A DNA stretch of 25,684 nt. Source: Basidiobolus ranarum. Lineage: Eukaryota > Basidiobolomycota > Basidiobolomycetes > Basidiobolales. This document shows, piece by piece, positions 1 through 9,502 of the stretch. Location of the stretch: contig JASJQH010000140.1 in the NCBI GenBank assembly GCA_040143965.1, forward strand, positions 1 to 25,684, written 5' to 3'. Below the pieces are notes generated by a model. That model saw only the letters and a program-made list of their open reading frames with translations. It had not been told where the DNA came from and searched no databases. Each line of letters begins with the position of its first letter. Position 1 is the stretch's first letter. The translations under genes and the position numbers were made by a program.

Positions 1-27
1 GTCCCCGATAGTTTCAAAGGCAGCCAT
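1..27 (-). CDS. Possible start of a gene running off the left edge
   Basis: On the minus strand an ATG at 27 opens a frame MAAFETIGD that continues off the window. The start context (A at -3, G at +4) is good for a fungal start codon. Only nine codons are visible, so product and reality cannot be judged. It could equally be a chance ATG. Confidence 0.2.
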
Positions 28-274
28 TCTTGTAGCAGCAGTATTAAATATCCATTAAAGTAAAACTGTCCCTAACCCTAATTTTTTTGGTGTCCAGAAT
101 AAAACAATAATGTATGGTCAAAGTCTTCCCAAAGTAAAATTTCCCTATTTTGTAATGTGTACCGAACATGGGCTTAATGACCTCCTGCTGTAGTTTGTTA
201 GGAACGTAGCCAGATTTCAAACACTTGATTCATCCTTGATCACTAAATGAAGACTCCACCAGTTGATGCCTTGC

Positions 275-315
275 ATTCCTCACTCCCCACATTTCTCACT
301 CCCCACATTCCTCAC
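275..315. repeat. 16-bp tandem repeat, about 2.6 units
   Basis: Two 16-bp units of the form ATTYCTCACTCCCCAC lie head to tail (275-290 and 291-306), followed by a 9-bp partial third unit ATTCCTCAC (307-315). The two full units differ at one base. This is an ordinary minisatellite-like array with no visible coding role. Confidence 0.85.
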
Positions 316-1555
316 TTTTTGGAGTCGGATGAGTTTAAATTGTTGATCATTTTCCATTTAGTAATAATGCATGCATGAACCTTTATTAGAGCCTAGATCT
401 ATGCTTTTCCCAAACCAATATCAAGTAATTTCCACCAAACCGTGTCAATGCTGATTTGTTATGTATGCATAACAGCAATTACCGGAACTACCACTCAAGC
501 TCTCTTAACTTTGAAGAAAGATTTATTTGTAGCCATTATTTACACATTCGTAACAAGCTGTGCTAAGGATATGCAAACAACATTAGGATTTCATACTTGT
601 CCCGTTGTGATCAGTTTTTAGCATTGGTATCACAACCACAGCCTCATCAAATAGTATCAAGAGCGTGATACTGACTCTGGATTCAGCTCTGCCTAGATCC
701 TGTATCTGAGGGTTGATGTGAGAACTGCAGCCGTCAGACATTAACTTGGTCTACTTTCAAATTCCGCTGATCTTTGTTCCCCAACTTTTCGGGCACAGTT
801 GTCTATAACTAGTTATTTTGATTCAGCATTCAGTCAGGGTGTTCACATGTTAGCCATTTTGTCAGTTGTCTGATCAGAGCTGATGATAATAATACTGGCA
901 AATCTTAATTAAGATAGCAGCTCTTTCCACTTTGAATACTCTCTAAACCTTCTCCTCTTCATATCATAACCACATCACATCCAGCACAAATGAGGTTCAT
1001 TGCTTAGCTAGTTCATTGGTCAAGAATAATAATCATGGCATATTACTTTATTATCAGCATACCAGTGTGTAACACGTATGCTTAACTACACAATGATGCT
1101 CTAGGTGCATCACCCGAGATTCAACTCCAAGCTCCATTATAGTAGTAATGAGTAGATGGTATGAACTCTAATAGTAATAATGATTGGGCGGCAAGTGTTT
1201 CTGGCTGAGCCGTATGAAGGAATTCGTATTCCTCTAGAATAGTTACGCAGAAATAGCCACTCGTTAAGAATAAATACAAGGTAGGTAAGATTGCAGTTAC
1301 TCTTTGAATATTGTACTAGAAAGTAATAATACGGATAAGTACTTGCATATTGTTAGGTCTAGAAAATACTTCACCAGCTGAATATTCCAAACAAAGTGTC
1401 TAGACTGTGGTCAAATACATCATGCACATATATTTCTAAATTATACGAGTATTAATTACCCTGAAAATCAATATGAAAAATGGGCCCTCTTTTCATAAAC
1501 GGAATAGTGTCTCTTGGATGTCATGTAGTATATGTTTTTTGTACCATCGCTAAAT

Positions 1556-1709
1556 GGAAACTATTTATTGAGCAGTAACGTTGGACTTTGAATATATCGT
1601 AAATTAATTAATTCCTAATAAACTTGCCCGTACCTAGAAAATATTTATTAATCAGTACGTTTTGGAATACATCGTACATTAGCTTGTTCTCCATAAACCA
1701 ACCCGTACC
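1556..1709. repeat. Imperfect tandem duplication of a 75-79 bp unit
   Basis: The first unit (about 1556-1634) and the second (about 1635-1709) share, in order, ATTTATT, CAGTA, a GTTTTGG/GTTGGACTTTG block, AATAYATCGTA, a TTAG/TTAATT block, ATAAAC and the shared end CCCGTACC. They differ by substitutions and small indels. The duplication lies about 300 bp upstream of the oxidase gene and could belong to its promoter region, but no function is shown. Confidence 0.65.
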
Positions 1710-2043
1710 AGTCATTTGGTTTAGGAAATAAGTACAACCAGCACATTCTCACCCTTAGTATTGCCAGTCTGCAAGCCCGGGCACCATAATACTATTATCA
1801 GTACATCTCAATGCTGAATTTCTGTTAACAAGTAAGAGTCTAAGTATTGCCTAGAAATGAGATACACCATGAGTTACACCACAGAACAAGGTTACGTCTA
1901 AGAATACAATTAGATTTTCACTTCAAAGATATAAAAGTTACAAACTCCACTATTATTCAACATATCCTCTGGCTTCTGGTTATCTCTGCCTTCACCAAGT
2001 CCTCAAAAGAATTTTTCAAACTAAACCGTCCGAGATGCAGAAA

Positions 2044-3282
2044 ATGAACTCTGGAGATCTTTACATGAGTGTAAAAATCACTCGTGCTGACGGCACCAAA
2101 CCTCATGTTCTCATCATTGGAGGTGGCGTCTCTGGTCTTACTACTGCCTGGGCTTTACGCAACTCGGGATGTAAGGTTACTGTACTAGCTAAACAATACG
2201 CGCGACATGGAGCCCATGGCGAAGAGATAGTCTCTGAGATTGCTGGTGCATTATGGGAATGGCCTCCAGCCGTTTGTGGTTCCCATGGCAAAGATACCGA
2301 GGAACAGTTAAACAACTTACAACGTTGGTGCCAAATCTCCTACCTTCAATTTAAGGATATTGCTGAGAAGTTTGGTGCGGATAAGACTGGTATTCGTAAG
2401 CGCATGTCATGTTTTCTCTTTGATCGTAAACTTAACACTGAAGGTCTAAAAAAGAAAAGTGAGATTGAAATTGTATGTGATGGATTCAATGACAATCTCC
2501 AAGATTTAATCAAGAGATACAATATCAATACCAATCTGGAGAAGAATGGTTACAACATTGTTGATGGTTATGAGCATCTGTCATATGTGGTTGATCCTGG
2601 AAATTATCTTCATTGGTTAAGAAGATTAGTTGAAGAAAAAGGTGTCACCCTTCTCCAGGGCATCGTTGAAGATACTCTTCATGAGGAAGCGCCTGATCTG
2701 TTAAAGCGCTTCAAGGCTGATATCATCGTCAACTGCACAGGGATGGCCTCCAGAGAGCTATGTGGCGATGAGAAGATGAAGCCTCTCCGCGGAATTCTTA
2801 TACACGCAAAGAACGATGGAAAGAACTTTAAAAAGGTTGAAGGATGCATCTCAATCTCTCAACGCGATGCTGATGCCAATGCTACTGACGATGAGAAAAG
2901 GAAGGCTGAGGAAGGAAGATTTGAGTTTATCGTACCAAGAAACGATGACATTCTTATTCTTGGAGGTTATGCCCAGATGGGTCAAGAAGCACTTGAGTGG
3001 AATGAAAAAGAGCATCAGTATCTGGAAAAAATGAAGGTTGGATGTGTAAATCTATACCCAGACTTAGCCAAGGCCGAATTTGCTGATTATTATTACCGGG
3101 TCGGAATTCGACCATTCCGTGATGAGCCTCGCGTAGGTCAAGATGATAAGAATCCTAAGATCTTTCATAACTACGGTCATGGAGGCTCTGGTTATACCCT
3201 TTCGTACGGATGCGCATTAGACATCCGCAAAGATGTAAAAGAATACTTTGAGAATGAATGCAGGCCTCGCAGTAACTTGTAA
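2044..3282 (+). CDS. D-amino acid oxidase family flavoprotein
   Basis: FAD-dependent oxidase of the DAAO/D-aspartate oxidase family. These enzymes deaminate D-amino acids to keto acids with release of NH3 and H2O2, usually in peroxisomes. Counting from the ATG at 2035, the Rossmann FAD motif GGGVSG is at residues 29-34. GIRPFRDEPR near residue 355 supplies the conserved substrate-carboxylate arginine. The family signature HNYGHGGSGYTL begins near residue 378. The frame is intronless, unlike most neighbours. Three in-frame ATGs (2035, 2044, 2065) are possible; 2044 is given here, and family alignments would fit any of them. The protein is 405 to 415 aa, somewhat longer than the typical 340-370. 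It ends in Ser-Asn-Leu, a variant PTS1 known to work in plant sulfite oxidase, so peroxisomal import is likely but inferred. D-Ala-type versus D-Asp-type specificity cannot be decided by eye. Confidence 0.93.
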   Translation: MNSGDLYMSVKITRADGTKPHVLIIGGGVSGLTTAWALRNSGCKVTVLAKQYARHGAHGEEIVSEIAGALWEWPPAVCGSHGKDTEEQLNNLQRWCQISYLQFKDIAEKFGADKTGIRKRMSCFLFDRKLNTEGLKKKSEIEIVCDGFNDNLQDLIKRYNINTNLEKNGYNIVDGYEHLSYVVDPGNYLHWLRRLVEEKGVTLLQGIVEDTLHEEAPDLLKRFKADIIVNCTGMASRELCGDEKMKPLRGILIHAKNDGKNFKKVEGCISISQRDADANATDDEKRKAEEGRFEFIVPRNDDILILGGYAQMGQEALEWNEKEHQYLEKMKVGCVNLYPDLAKAEFADYYYRVGIRPFRDEPRVGQDDKNPKIFHNYGHGGSGYTLSYGCALDIRKDVKEYFENECRPRSNL

Positions 3283-4267
3283 TTGATAAAATAGGTGGCC
3301 ATATATGTTTTATCGGGTCAAGATCAGCGCCTACGATTTCGAAGACCGACGCTCTATCTTATTCATCAATAGCTTAGATAATGCAAGGTGGCTCAGCAAA
3401 TTTTGAAATTCTTTTAACCAATACACAATAATAATATATGCTATACTATTCAATATACAACTTCATTGCACAATATTTAACACCATTCATTGATATTTAT
3501 CCCAATCAGGAAACAAGTATTGCTATTGGGTGCAACTAACGGACATATTGGGTTAGTGGTGATCTATATTTCATGATCCGAGTGCAATGGTCGATAACTA
3601 ATGGGGTCATAAGGAACAGTTATGTTTATTTTTGATTGGTATAAAATTGGTAAGTGAGCGTTGACAAGCAACGTGGCTCAGCTGCCAAATTAGAGTGAAG
3701 AACGATGGATCTAGATTACTTTAATCTGACAATCGCGATGAGTGGCAGGTGGGTGAGGGGCGAAATATAGTCACATGTATGCAATTGACTTCCCAGAATA
3801 AAAGTTTTTGAAAATTGATTGAAAGCTACAGACAATATCAGAGGTTGCTACAAGATTAAATACAACTCAAGGTCCCATTAGGTCGATCCACAATGCTTAC
3901 ATAATGAGGCTGATCCAATAATTGATTCTCAATGTCACAAGTAGAAGAACTAGCGTTAAAGCACATAGAGCTTTATCGAACTCATTTATCATAAATATGT
4001 GTATATAAGCGGGCACTGGGATTTTAGTAGAAATGATGCGTATAAGGTTACAAGAGCTTACTACAAAATCATTGTCTCAGTTCCAGGAGATATTGAGACA
4101 AGCGATATTTTATTATTAACAATTGACCCGTCAAAAATCTCAATGCTACAAATTGGATGGTCAAAACAAGAATCCTCAGTAGGAAGGCAGACAATGGTTA
4201 AATCAACATTTAGTTCAGTCAAGACACATCCATTGCTTTTCGTCATCGGATTATTCGATTTATCGCC

Positions 4268-4337
4268 ACGTTGGGGGATTTGAACCCCCTGCCCTTCGGT
4301 ATATTAAGGGCATCCTAACAATTAAGTTAACATGGTT
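4268..4337 (-). other. tRNA-like sequence (degenerate or unusual)
   Basis: Read on the minus strand, a 7-bp acceptor-like stem pairs CCATGTT with AACGTGG (one G-U). A perfect T-arm follows the pattern GGGGG-TTCAAAT-CCCCC and contains a consensus Pol III B box. The 5' part TTAACTTAATTGTTAGG resembles an A box/D arm. A middle stem TGCCC/GGGCA closes a 13-nt loop instead of 7, and there is no room for a variable loop. If the extra 6 nt were an intron, the loop would show AAT (Ile), but this is speculative. Most likely a tRNA relic, or a tRNA-derived element. Confidence 0.45.
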
Positions 4338-4388
4338 TACATTAATTATTGCACTGGATTCTTAACGTGATTGCACAATCTTGAGCCA

Positions 4389-4580
4389 TCACCACACTCT
4401 AGCCCCTCCTCCGTTACCATCGGAACCACCACCATTTCCTCCCGCTCCACTGCCGGTATCGTAAGCCCCAGTTCCTCCTCCATTACTACTTGAGCCCCCT
4501 CCTTTACCTCCTGACCCGTTTCCTGGGCCATATACTCCACTATTTCCATCTCCACCGCCTGGAGAGAGATTACTATCTCC
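4389..4580 (-). other. Glycine-rich open frame, possible exon or relic
   Basis: On the minus strand one frame is open for about 63 codons and encodes an almost pure Gly/Ser/Asn/Asp sequence, with runs such as GNGSGGKGGGSSSNGGG and GGNGGGSDGNGGG, ending ARVW and a TGA at 4389-4391. It has no ATG. A pyrimidine-rich tract ending in CAG (CTCTCTCCAG) lies just before the Gly-rich part at 4559 and could be a 3' splice site. No upstream coding exon was found. It may be the tail exon of a secreted Gly-rich protein, a relic, or simply an expanded GGN-type repeat. Confidence 0.3.
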
Positions 4581-5633
4581 TTACTTCCCAAGGTCTTTTT
4601 TTACCTTTTAATACTAAATCTACCTATCTTTTTTTACCTATATAAAAACTTTCCATAAAAACTACCAACTAGGCTAACTTTTCCCAGATTTTACCCTTCA
4701 ACTAACACGTTTGTTTTAATATATATGTTTTAAAGCCTAGCTTTAATTTTTGGTATTCTTAGGTACCTGGTACCCCTTCTGCTCTTATACCCTTAATTTT
4801 CACAGCTATTTTTCACACAACAAGCCGTAAACACCCGTTGATAGGGTACTGCACGGTAACAACCAGGTGGACCATTGCACCTCCTACAGATTGTACTCTC
4901 CTAAGTTTCGTAGTGACAGTAATCGGGAATCTTGCCGAGTGATAGGTTTTGGTAGGAGAAATTACTGTGATAGTAGTAAATATAGAGATTAATTTGATTT
5001 GATATCGAACGGTTCTTAGATTTAGCTTTCAGGACAGTAATTCATATGTGCATAATCTCTAGCCCCAGAGTTCAGTTTCTTTTTCTCACTCTTGGAGCAA
5101 GTATAAAAGCCTGACATTAAGCCCGCTAAGTTGAGCGACCAAGAGTATTTAACCGAACCTATATCATAGGGGGTTCTTCGGTTCTAACTTCCCAGGGGCT
5201 CCTTCCTGGTTCCAAAAAAATTGGATGTAGCACCATGTACTCCACTAAATCAACAGAATACTTCAATATAAGATTTCAACATTATTTTAGAATGTTGTGT
5301 TAAGAGAACTGATCAGAAACAGTGTTGAAAGTTGAGTATGTCTGGTTAACTCTGGTGGAGAAAGAGTTAGCTAATTCTGTCAGTATTACATAACTAGGGT
5401 AAAGAGAGAAAACTGGAATTTCATGACATCAATTAGATCGTAAGCTAAGAAGTGATAGCGCTGATATATATTGGATTGGCCAGCTGAGTTGGCATTGTTC
5501 GTACTCTTCATAGCAAAATGAATTAATCCACATTAGATGATTGGATTATAAACTTTTAGCTAGATAAGCTAGGATAGTATAGAAATACAGAAACTGATGA
5601 GCTGTATACCAAACAAGGTTTTAAATATGAAAG

Positions 5634-5772
5634 GATTGTTGAAGTATTTTGGGAGTTTGTTGGAGGTGGTTTGGAGAACCAGAAGAATTGGTGGCATTCA
5701 CTTATTGATTTATTGAGTAGAAAGTTGACATTTATAGTTTTGTCAAGAGGTAAACAAACAAACAAACGAGAA
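5634..5772. repeat. Dispersed repeat, copy 1
   Basis: This 139-bp block aligns without gaps to 25546-25684 with about 12 differences (roughly 91% identity). The sharp left border begins GATTGTTGAAGTATTTTGGG in both copies, and the flanks to the left are unrelated. The right border cannot be set because the second copy is cut by the window end. In copy 1 the plus-strand frame stays open to 5937 with no recognisable domain; the matching frame of copy 2 contains two stop codons. Most likely a piece of an interspersed mobile element, class undetermined. Confidence 0.8.
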
Positions 5773-6386
5773 TGTGTTAAAGAAGATCCCAGGAACATGT
5801 GTGCAAATTTTGTGGCTTCTAGGACAAGTTTGAGAAATCTGTATATCGTCAAACCTTTAAGTAAATTACAATTGAGAATAGTGGGTGATATCTTAGTGAA
5901 ATATAGAATAACTAAATACTTAGCTATATATGACTAGATAGATGTCTAACCTATGCTAATTTCAGCAAGGATAACGCATAACTAGTAAAGATTGAAAGTT
6001 GGATATTTCACTCAGCGGTTAGTTTGTTTTGGGTAATGATACTATAACGGATGAGATCACCAAGAACTAGATTTAAGGAATCTTTAAGCTACATATATAT
6101 ACTCGAAGATATTATTGCAGCATTTATTAAGCTGAAGGCAAAAATGATTGCTACTATCTCAAAGATGAGCTAACTATATATGTAGGTAAGATTAGTCAAT
6201 CAGCTACTTAATTTAATGAATTTTAGGGTTGTAATAAACATTGCTAATCTTGACCATTTTTTAAGTTGTTAACCATATGTCAAATTCAATATGCAATATT
6301 TGATGAAATGAAAATATTTGAAGTGAGCATAGAAACTAAGTTGCAACCAGTCAAGAAGTAGTCTTACTAGACACGCATATCAATTA

Positions 6387-7300
6387 ATGAAGGTGAGTAA
6401 AAGCATGAGCATGAAGGAAGTATACCAGAGAGAGCTACAATGTGCCTATAATGCTCAATTCAATGAGCCGTATAAGCTGAGAAGTTTGCTCTCAATGAGT
6501 GATGCTATATCAGAAATGTTGTATGATGCTAAGGTATTTGACACGAGTTTAAGTTTTATATGCCATGGTTATTCTATCATCACTCCAACTACACAATCTT
6601 AAAATGCAATATTGCTTCATGAATATCTCAAGGTTGGAAGAAGTCAGATTGTTATGTATGGGAAGAAGTATAAACAGGTTCCTCAACGCTTCGCATACTT
6701 CATTTGCTGCTAAATTATGACAAAAGTGATTTTCAGATGAAAGTAAGAGAGTAAATATTTATTATAGCATCACTTGCTAAGAGAGAGATGGCTGCAATAG
6801 TCAATTTGAAAGACATGAACTGCAGAATAGCCATAATGATATGTTTGAAGCTGAGGAGTATGCTAAATGGACCAAACAAAACGCATCTCATCCGCTGTAT
6901 GGCTAGAACGACGTATCAGGAACAAGATACTGGATGAAGATGTTGATGTTGATGAGGCTAGTAGCATATGTAATGACCAAATAGATGCTATAAATTCCCT
7001 TTTTCTCACTGAATTCTAAAGCCGTATGGTTAGACACTAAGGTGATGTAATACTACGTGAATCTACCTAGTTTGGAGATAATGTGTGACTTGATGAGAAG
7101 CTTTCAGAACACAGATTTTGGATTAACTTTTGTGATAATAAAACAAACATCTACAACATGTTACTATGGAACGGAACACAATCGCTGACAATAGATTAGA
7201 ATTACTCATAGAACACAACACAGCATTAGATCAACTGGTTGCAACACTTTCCCGAGTACATGGATAGGATGGTGAAACAGATAAGATATTGATAGAAAAT
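6387..7300 (+). pseudogene. Possible decayed coding region of unknown type
   Basis: A 71-codon ATG frame (6387-6602) is followed on the same strand by further protein-like stretches, for example RISSAVWLERRIRNKILDED near 6880 and FWINFCDNKTNIYNMLLWNG near 7120, separated by stop codons and without clear splice sites. No domain is recognisable. The pattern would suit an old pseudogene or transposon remnant, but chance open frames in AT-rich DNA are not excluded. Confidence 0.25.
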
Positions 7301-7576
7301 CCTCGCATTTCACCGCTTCCTGTACTAGGCAACATTTAGTTGGTTTCTGTATGACCAGTATGAGCATCAAAAATCCCACCTCCCATCAATTTATCATGCA
7401 ACACATCAGTACAAGCTATGCCCTTAACGCGTAAGTTATCCCGAGCCACTAAAGTAGCCGTAGTGTCTCTTTATTAAAAGTTGAGTATCATATCTCCTGT
7501 TTTCTGGAAAATGGTGGGATACATCAAGGGAAACTACTACAAATCACTGTTACAGTTACATTCATATCGAAATTAG

Positions 7577-8542
7577 TTAAATACGGTTCCAGAATGCGAA
7601 GGCTGAAATCAAAAGTGCCATAGCTGAACCAGATTCTACTACAGTAGATGAATTTGTCTTGGCTTTTGTCTGAACATCAGGTACAACAGAGCCAGAGGGT
7701 ACAATTTCTTGATTTGTAGAAGAGACGGATGGAGGAGTGGTCACATTTACGGATGGTGGGTTGCTTCGATTCTTGTACATGGGGAAACGATTACCAAGAC
7801 AATCATTCACTGTGACGAAATGGTAGCCCTTAGCCTTTATTCCATCAATGATTTCTGGTGTTCTTTCAACGCTAAAATTAAGAATCTCATGTTGAAGGGA
7901 AACGAAGTTGTCCACTTTAGGATTACCATTGGTAGCAGCGTTCAGTAGATTAGCCTTAAGCGTATCAAATTGGCTGGGTTGTTCCAAGAAGGACCAATCG
8001 CGAGAGTCAATGTTCCATTGGATAACCAGATATCCTAGTTCCTTCATTACTAATCTGCATTGTTCACTACAATCTCCGTAGGGAGGACGCATCATGGCGG
8101 GAACTACTCCTGAGGCCTCTTCAATAGCTTTCTCCGTTTTGAACATCTCCACTTTGATCATCTCGGGGGAGATTTTATTTAAAGAAGGATGGGAGTAAGT
8201 ATGAGAACCAATTTGATGGCCTTCATCGAGGATTTGCTTGAGATGCTTGTTAAACGCTGGTTCTGCTACTTGCTTACCAATAAGGAAGAAAGTGGATTTT
8301 ATTTCCTTTTCCCGGAGAATCTGTAGCAGCGAAGTAGTATAGAGACCAGGCCCTTATTTTGATATAAGCTTGAGAGTGAAAGAAAACAGAGGAAATGTAC
8401 GCTACTTACCGTCATCAAAGGTCAAAGCGAAAGCACCAGGCTGATCACATTTGAAGATGAATCCTTCACCAGCATCCTGAGAATTAACTGAAAATATCAA
8501 GGCTTGAAGAGCAACCCAACCGATGATAACTAGGGAACGCAT
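7577..8542 (-). CDS. GPI-anchored chitin deacetylase (CE4, NodB domain)
   Basis: Polysaccharide deacetylase that removes acetyl groups from chitin to give chitosan in the fungal wall. Two exons: 8410-8542 and 7577-8352, with a 57-nt GTAAGT...TAAG intron that splits the TFDDG codon for Gly. The product is 302 aa. Residues 1-21 form a signal peptide (MRSLVIIGWVALQALIFSVNS). All CE4 motifs are present: TFDDG (41-45, catalytic base Asp43 and metal Asp44), HTYSHP (metal His95 and His99), RPPYG (133-137), DSRDW (160-164) and LQHE (catalytic His199). A Ser/Thr/Pro-rich linker follows, then a hydrophobic C-terminus (SGSAMALLISAFAFWNRI) typical of GPI attachment. There is no chitin-binding module. All catalytic residues are intact, so it should be active. 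Substrate is inferred from the family. Confidence 0.95.
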
Positions 8543-8587
8543 TTGCAAATGCTTGAGGAAATTTTAAGCGCTGAGTGTTTCTCTTAC

Positions 8588-8946
8588 TCATTTCAATGGT
8601 GATATATATATCGCATTAGACTGCTTAAAAAAGCCTGGTGCATCTTCAAAAGGTCCATATATTTCACTGGAACACAGTACTCCGATGTACAGGTTATTAT
8701 TTTCTGCAGTTCTGTAGAAATCTGAGCAACCGCCTACCTTACTCAGATTTTCTCTGGATGTACACCTTGTTTGGAGAGGATGACATAGTTCAAGTGGTAC
8801 TTTAGTTGATGGAGGTAGTATATGACTGTTTGAGTGGTGATTAGGTAAAAAATAAGTGACACTATGGTAGAACAAATTGATACAGAAATTAAGAATGAGA
8901 TGAGAATTGTTGTATCAGCTGCTGATGCCTCAACATAATCACTCAA
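8588..8946 (-). other. Possible coding remnant or exon pair with one membrane segment
   Basis: Two overlapping minus-strand frames look protein-like. One (8743-8946) has a strongly hydrophobic stretch, TTILISFLISVSICSTIVSL, followed by a basic/aromatic tail. The other (8588-8875) carries SRENLSKVGGCSDFYRTAEN and ends near 8588. Neither has a convincing start (the first begins at TTG), and no good intron joins them. It lies just upstream of the chitin deacetylase start. It may be chance, or part of an unrecognised small membrane protein. Confidence 0.2.
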
Positions 8947-9431
8947 GGTACACCATTGTAAGCGTGAATATTTACTCTAAATATGAACATTATCGACACT
9001 TGGTAACCTATTGAAGTAGTGCGAACTCGTTTTAGTGAATATGTGAGGAAGTGGTATGATTGTGTATTCTTCTCAAAGATTTGTTTGCTGACAGTATATA
9101 CTTCTGGTTTGTTGTCAGTATGTCACTTGTAATCCTATTTTCCTAAAACCAACACTCGTAGATAAATAACCAATTGGTTCTTTTCATTAATAGTTGTGAC
9201 ATTGTATTATTATTAGGGTAATTCTGACTTTCGACAATATTACGACCACCTAAAGCTACTTTCATCCATATATTGTTTAAATATATAAACCAACTTCCGT
9301 GCAAAATAATACCATTAACTGAGATTAAAATGAACACCATCATATACCGTTGTAGTCTATTTGTCACCAGCATCTAACTCGAAAGCTATTTAGGGACTTG
9401 AATTTGATCTAATCATTGGTGCTGGATTTAC

Positions 9432-9502
9432 AGTGATCAAGGATTCGAACCTTGCACCCATCTGATGGGGTCCGACATCTAATCCAGGATGTTAATCACT
9501 TG
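9432..9502 (-). other. tRNA-like sequence (degenerate or unusual)
   Basis: On the minus strand, AAGTGAT pairs at six of seven positions with ATCACTG. A D-arm-like stem ACAT/ATGT encloses a loop with GG. A perfect T-arm CAAGG-TTCGAAT-CCTTG carries a consensus B box (GGTTCGAATCC). The middle stem ACCC/GGGT closes an 8-nt loop in which CAG would sit after a T, but a tRNA-Leu should have a long variable arm and this has none. The build matches the element at 4268-4337: about 70 nt with no variable loop. Probably a tRNA relic or tRNA-derived element rather than a working tRNA. Confidence 0.45.

Larger units (their letters stand above)
28..2034. other. Two-kilobase gene-poor stretch with small repeats
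   Basis: I see no convincing exon here on either strand. The stretch holds a double CCCTAA motif (70-81), a 16-bp tandem repeat (275-315) and an imperfect tandem duplication of about 75 to 79 bp (1556-1709). A 66-codon open frame at 1847-2047 just upstream of the oxidase gene has no recognisable domain, is rich in His/Arg/Phe, and is more likely part of that gene's leader region. Confidence 0.5.
3283..7576. other. Long gene-poor stretch with repeats and decayed open frames
   Basis: No complete gene is visible over 4.3 kb. Contents: a tRNA-like sequence (4268-4337, minus), a glycine-rich open frame (4389-4580, minus), one copy of a dispersed repeat (5634-5772), and short protein-like open stretches on the plus strand between about 6387 and 7300 that are repeatedly interrupted. 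A 94-codon open frame at 3999-4283 without an ATG start overlaps the tRNA-like sequence and has no recognisable domain. The remainder is AT-rich with no structure I can support. Confidence 0.5.

Noticed and set aside
3999-4283. 94-codon plus-strand open frame
   Set aside because: No ATG start at its beginning, no domain, and its 3' part runs through the tRNA-like sequence on the other strand.
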